This document shows, one piece after another, positions 10,110-13,850 of a stretch of 13,850 nt of DNA. The stretch is taken from contig SAXG01000178.1 in the NCBI GenBank assembly GCA_012932865.1, positions 1 to 13,850 on the forward strand, written 5' to 3'. Source of the DNA: Amylostereum areolatum. Lineage: Eukaryota; Basidiomycota; Agaricomycetes; Russulales; Stereaceae. Position 1 is the first letter of the stretch, and each line of letters opens with the position of its first letter. The position numbers and the translations under genes were made by a program. The notes beneath the pieces were generated by a model that worked only from the letters and a program-made list of their open reading frames with translations, was not told the DNA's origin and searched no databases.

Positions 10110-10139
10110 ACTTACCGCATCCCTATCCATGATTCCCGT

Positions 10140-10900
10140 TCATTGACCGTATGGGCGCTCAAAGTCTGCATGTGTTGGGATCAGTGTGGCGCGGTAGGTC
10201 GCCATCGAACCTGAACAAAACGACAACGAAACAGATAATTCCTGAACATATATCGTCAGTTGTGGACACGTGAGTTCCTGTACTTAAGTGTGTTGTGTTG
10301 GCCTTATAGGAACGAACATTGGCCTGAGGATTCTGCCAGGCGTGAGGAACAAACAACTTACCGCTGCATCCACCTGTGCCGCGACGGCATACCGCGGCGA
10401 GATGCAGCATCTGATCCTGTGTTAGCAATGGAGAAAAAGAAAGAAAACATTTCGCATGAGATGCCTGATATGGACATGCCGGGACTCCTTGTCCACATGC
10501 GAGGAAATGCAGCCAAGGTATTCTTGATCCCTACTGTGAACGGTGACGCGATGTTTCATCGCAAGTAGCAGGGTGAGATGGTAGTAGGGTAAGATGATAG
10601 CAATGCAGCGTCGCGAGTTTGAGGGTACCTGCGTGAAAAGAACAAACTTACTCTCAGACGTGAACTTTCTCGCACTGGGACCGGCCATCGTATGCGCGGA
10701 GACGTCCGACTGTTCGCAACGAAAAAAAAAACCGGTCCACATGCGTACATAAACATAACCTCCATCTGATTTTTGATCGAGTCAGCTAGTATCGAGTCAG
10801 CGGCCGGGGAGTTGATCCAACAACTTACACTCGCTTGCCGCTGGGGCTGTTTCCAGCTTTCAGAAGATGTCGCTAGTCCAGTGGTAGTTGCTGGCGCCAC
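10140..10900 (-). other. Cluster of donor-like sites and short coding-like segments, possible spliced gene
   Basis: Three of the four minus-strand GTAAGT hexamers near here fall in this stretch, with first bases at 10361, 10651 and 10828; the fourth is just outside at 10115. A tentative chain in consistent phase runs as follows: a segment ending at 10829 (...WKQPQRQAS); an intron of about 63 nt with an ATCAG acceptor; a segment beginning MEVMFMYACGPVFFF that ends before 10651; a segment DQMLHLAAVCRRGTGG that ends before 10361; and a last segment MATYRATLIPTHADFERPYG with a stop at 10140-10142. Some implied introns are long (about 220 nt), which is unlike the confident genes. No start codon and no known domain were found. 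This could be a real gene, a decayed one or chance. Confidence 0.2.
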
Positions 10901-11059
10901 GGGTGTTCAAACAGACTTGCCCACCCTCTGACCGACACTAGCCGTTCAGAAGAAATTTAGACTTGAACCTAGAGCCTGAAAGACACTCGCGTAGTCCAAT
11001 CCAAATCTGACCGTCCTAAAGACCGCGTGGATTCCTGTGCGTCGGAGGTTGGGTGAACA
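10901..11059. other. Short intergenic stretch, no gene seen
   Basis: Nothing supportable. A minus-strand open frame (10946-11188) crosses the stretch but has no recognisable domain. Confidence 0.4.
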
Positions 11060-11084
11060 AGCAATCTGTGAAACCCCAATAAAA
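11060..11084. repeat. Diverged direct repeat, copy 1
   Basis: A 25-nt stretch beginning AGCAATCTGTGAAACCCC matches 11166-11190 at 21 of 25 positions in the same orientation, 106 bp apart. On the minus strand each copy looks like a 3' splice acceptor context (GGGTTTCAYAG followed by ATTGCT), so it may be an intron-exon boundary duplicated with its surroundings. Confidence 0.5.
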
Positions 11085-11165
11085 CGACTCACAGCACAAC
11101 GCGATACGTAGGACGTATTTTCGCGTGGTACGTCCGAGGCGCAGAACGTAAGGGCCCAGCCAGTC

Positions 11166-11190
11166 AGCAATCTATGAAACCCGAACAAAT
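11166..11190. repeat. Diverged direct repeat, copy 2
   Basis: The second copy, beginning AGCAATCTATGAAACCCG, differs from copy 1 at four positions. The sequences on either side of the two copies do not align for long, so the duplication is either short or old. Confidence 0.5.
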
Positions 11191-12250
11191 GACGAGCGCA
11201 TTATCGAACTCGCCACCCAAGATCGCGAACAGCGTCGAGCTCAAAACCTACAATCACAGGCATCAGGAGTCTTTCGGCGGTGGACGAAGAACAAACCACT
11301 CACCGGCGATATGTCCTAATCCACTTTCGGTACTGGTTATCTACACCACGTCAGGCAGTCCCGCAAACGTACTAACCCAAATCCATCCACAATCCAGCGT
11401 CCCGAGCTTCCGGCGGTGTCTCACCCTGTTGCTATTCCTCAGATCCTCGGACTCTTCAAGACAATAAGGCCGTCGAACGGTCGAAGTGAAGGTAATCCTG
11501 GTTGTCCGGTGGAAAAATCAGACTGCGCTGTTTTGCTTCGGACCGGACATATTACGAGTAAAGTACGTCCACACGCGCGTGAGCCCTGCATAGATCTGCG
11601 TCGCATCCACCAAGGCCACGAAAAAAAGACAAAAAGCGCATCACAAAAAGCGAGCAAAATGAGAGAAAGTCATGCGTACCTTCCTTTCTTCATCTTCCTT
11701 CCTCCCTGCGCTGGTGGAGCTTATGACGGCTTGATGGCCATCAGAATCGACCACCGACAGTCCGCTACCGTACAAAGTAGCATTTGATTGAAGTAATTCC
11801 GAGGGCATCGGGAAAGGGAGCAGAAAGGACAGGACCGCGCGTCAACCCGCACGCGCACACGGTTGGTGGACAGTAATAAAAGTACTGGTACATGGGGAAG
11901 GGGTATACGATTAAACCCGGCCACGCGATAGCGGGATCGAACGTACACAACAAGAAATCGACGTCGCTAGCGGCGAGGGGAAATGTATGTACTACTGAAC
12001 GCGTGAAGGGGATTGGCGTTCAACGTAATCAGCTAAGAAAGCGGGGGGGATGGGGACAGCGTAAGATCGAGCACAAGTGAGGACATGGGCGCTGAACGTT
12101 ACGGAGAGGATATAAGAAGGCGTAGATCAAACAGACCCTATCAAAACATACACGCGGAAGCACAAGTATAAATATGAAGGATAAAGGTATATGATTGTGC
12201 AAGATGGTAGGGTGAAAAGGTGCGTCAAGTCAGACGACACCACGAGGATA
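11191..12250. other. Intergenic, including the 3' flank of the right-edge gene
   Basis: No supportable gene. The plus-strand frame at 11416-11787 (123 codons) and the minus-strand frames at 11439-11657 and 11721-11948 have no recognisable domains. From about 11990 to 12250 the plus strand is purine-rich, like the 3' flank of the CFA-like gene, consistent with the 3' UTR or downstream region of the membrane-protein gene on the minus strand. Confidence 0.4.
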
Positions 12251-12333
12251 TCATATCAAGCACCCTGAGCCTTGCAACCTAAGGGCAAAGGCGACCGAAA
12301 AGAAGGATGGACTTAGACCATTACAGTACAGGA

Positions 12334-12345
12334 GGGGGGGGGGGG
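12334..12345. repeat. Homopolymer of 12 G
   Basis: Twelve consecutive G on the plus strand, just downstream of the annotated stop of the membrane-protein gene but inside the alternative reading frame that stops at 12251. Length is prone to sequencing and replication error, so any frame read through it is doubtful. Confidence 0.9.
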
Positions 12346-12453
12346 ACAACCAAGCAGGAGACAAGAGAAGAAGACCCAAAATCAACGGATACCACGAAAG
12401 ACCAAATCTCTGGAGGCGGTAGATGATGTTTAGGGCTGTACCACCATAAAGCG

Positions 12454-13850
12454 TCATCTCGGAGAACACGCTGTATCTGCTGCCCTCCGTTGGGCAGGCG
12501 ACACTCTGGCGACCGTTTTGCGCCGCGAGGAATGGGGACGCCGTGTCTGGAGTGGAGGGTGTCTGGGGCGTGTACAAGGCACGCATGTTGCCGTAAGTGG
12601 CGGGAGGAAGGGTGGGTGAACCAATGGGGGGTGACGCAAACGGCGACCTGCGTACGCACGCAACATATCGTCGGGTGACATGGCCGCCGCGACCGGGGAA
12701 GGCATCGGCATAAACGAGGACATGGAAGAACCAGGAGCAGGCGAGGCGTATGTGGGCGAGGGAGGGGTGGGGAATACGAGGGGTGGGCTGGCCGTGGGCG
12801 GCGTAAACAAGTACTCCGGTTCAGTAGCGGCGCCCGTTTGCATCACTGAGGGAGTGGAACAATAAGTATCCTGAAAGAAAGCAGAGATGTAAAAATAAAA
12901 TACGCACTTCTGAGCGCCGGCATGACCTCGTCCATGCTTGGACGCGGCGCCATTTCCTGACCAGACAGACGCGCCTGGATGTCTTCAGCGCTGAGGGTGA
13001 ACGGTCCGTTGGTCTGCGTGGGGGAGAGGGTGCCCTCTGAGCCTTGACTGGGAGTTTCCGAATCCTGACGGTTGGGCAACGGAGGAACGATAGGAACGAT
13101 GGCGGTGTGGAATGCACGACTGGTCACGGTCTTGCGAGACTCCATAGAAGGTCGGACATCTGCCGCGAAAGAGACACGAGACACGCGTTCGCCCATCGCT
13201 GCGGCTGTGACGCCGGGGCGAATCTGCGACATCGGCGGAGCGTCCATGCTGTTACCGGGGAAGACACTACGGGCACCTATGCCAGCTTGACCACCTTCGA
13301 CGGCAACAGTGGACACGGGACGGATGGCGCCAAATGAAAAGGAGGAGGCGCGGTGATTGGCACCATCGACGGCCAGGCTGTTGCGGATGGCAGCGTTCGC
13401 ACCGCCGGGAGTCATGACCTTCCAGTCGTGGGAGATGGTGGACATGCGTTTGTCGATGGCCTCGCTCCAGCGCTTGCGTTTGTCTTGTTCACGAGCGCGC
13501 TTGAGCCTCAGGTATGCGCCGACGACGAGAAAGCCGATAACCAGCAAGGGGATAAGGACCGCGGCGGCCACTGCACCCTTAGACAAGCCATGGTGATGCG
13601 ATGGCGCGTTGTTGACGTTGGTGACGGAAGCGTCGGAAGTAGAGGTATCGGCGACGGCGGGAGTGTCACCGGACGAGGGTGCAGAGTAAGTTGCCTTGAA
13701 CACGGGGCCAGCGGGGAGGGACGACTGAAATGGGGCGGAACCTGAGGGAAGGATAGAGAGCTGGAGGTCGACGCTGGACGTTGAATTCCACCATTTGGGC
13801 TTGATGGAGGTCTCGTACGAGCCGGTAGGTAGAGTAGTAGACGTTTTCCC
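12454..13850 (-). CDS. Ser/Thr-rich single-pass membrane protein, C-terminal part
   Basis: Partial gene: the frame is open to the right edge, so the N-terminus and any signal peptide lie outside. Exon 1 runs 13850-12908. The intron at 12846-12907 (62 nt, GTGCGT...CCCTCAG) leads to exon 2, read to a TGA at 12454-12456. Numbering from the first visible codon: a Ser/Thr/Pro-rich presumed outer region (1-90) with an N-glycosylation sequon (NST, 22-24); a transmembrane helix at about 93-112 (AVAAAVLIPLLVIGFLVVGA); a basic stop-transfer segment (RLKRAREQDKRKRW); then WSEAIDKRMSTISHDWK and RASSFSFGAIRP. The distal tail is Pro/Ser-rich and includes MSPDDMLRAYA. I recall similar proteins with this juxtamembrane block from mushroom-forming fungi, with no known function; that is memory, not a search. 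The layout (glycosylated ectodomain, single helix, Ser-rich tail) would fit a cell-wall or surface sensor, but this is inference. The last ~60 residues are doubtful: after DDMLRAYA the family-like frame appears to be shifted by one base and would stop at 12251. Confidence 0.8.

Noticed and set aside
11416..11787. 123-codon plus-strand open frame
   Set aside because: No domain, low-complexity Lys/Ser stretches, no supporting splice or promoter signals.
11932..11943. tRNA B-box-like GTTCGATCC on the minus strand
   Set aside because: The flanking bases do not form a T stem and there is no anticodon or acceptor stem.
1..13850. Transposons, retroelements, CRISPR or phage genes
   Set aside because: No reverse transcriptase, integrase or transposase motifs, no long terminal or inverted repeats that I could see, and no regularly spaced repeats.

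Overview
This window looks like nuclear DNA of a filamentous basidiomycete, probably an agaricomycete. The evidence is genes broken by many short GT-AG introns (51-75 nt), a group III (Nik1/Os-1 type) hybrid histidine kinase, an intron-dense fungal homologue of cyclopropane-fatty-acyl-phospholipid synthase, and a serine/threonine-rich single-pass membrane protein. No rRNA, tRNA, CRISPR array, transposase or reverse transcriptase could be recognised.

Layout: all three confident genes are on the minus strand. (1) 1-1694 is the 5' part of a nik1-like histidine kinase: a low-complexity N-terminus, then the first HAMP units. It has two introns and runs off the left edge. (2) 5434-7443 is a complete 12-exon gene for a 449-residue CFA-synthase-like SAM methyltransferase. 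I rebuilt it exon by exon; all 11 introns are GT-AG and the joined frame closes exactly. It has a TATA box about 60 nt upstream. (3) 12454-13850 is the C-terminal half of a type I-like membrane protein: Ser/Thr-rich ectodomain, one transmembrane helix, and a basic then Pro/Ser-rich cytoplasmic tail. It enters from the right edge. Its extreme C-terminus is uncertain, because the frame that looks family-like changes by one base near 12626-12651.

Between them lie two gene-poor stretches, 1695-5433 and 7444-12250. The first holds a possible spliced membrane-protein gene or relic (4317-4983, minus, low confidence) and a cluster of perfect inverted repeats (2568-2632). The second holds a pair of 8-bp-stem hairpins with the same AGCC-NNN-GGCT tip (9106-9179), a minus-strand cluster of four GTAAGT donor-like sites (10110-10828), and a diverged 25-bp direct repeat (11060/11166).

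The three genes do not form a pathway or operon. The kinase belongs to osmotic/HOG and phenylpyrrole-fungicide signalling, the methyltransferase to membrane-lipid modification, and the membrane protein has no known role. I found no convincing new multi-gene system. The best leads are the altered bicarbonate-site residues in the methyltransferase, the frame break in the membrane protein, and the unexplained structured or donor-rich intergenic patches.
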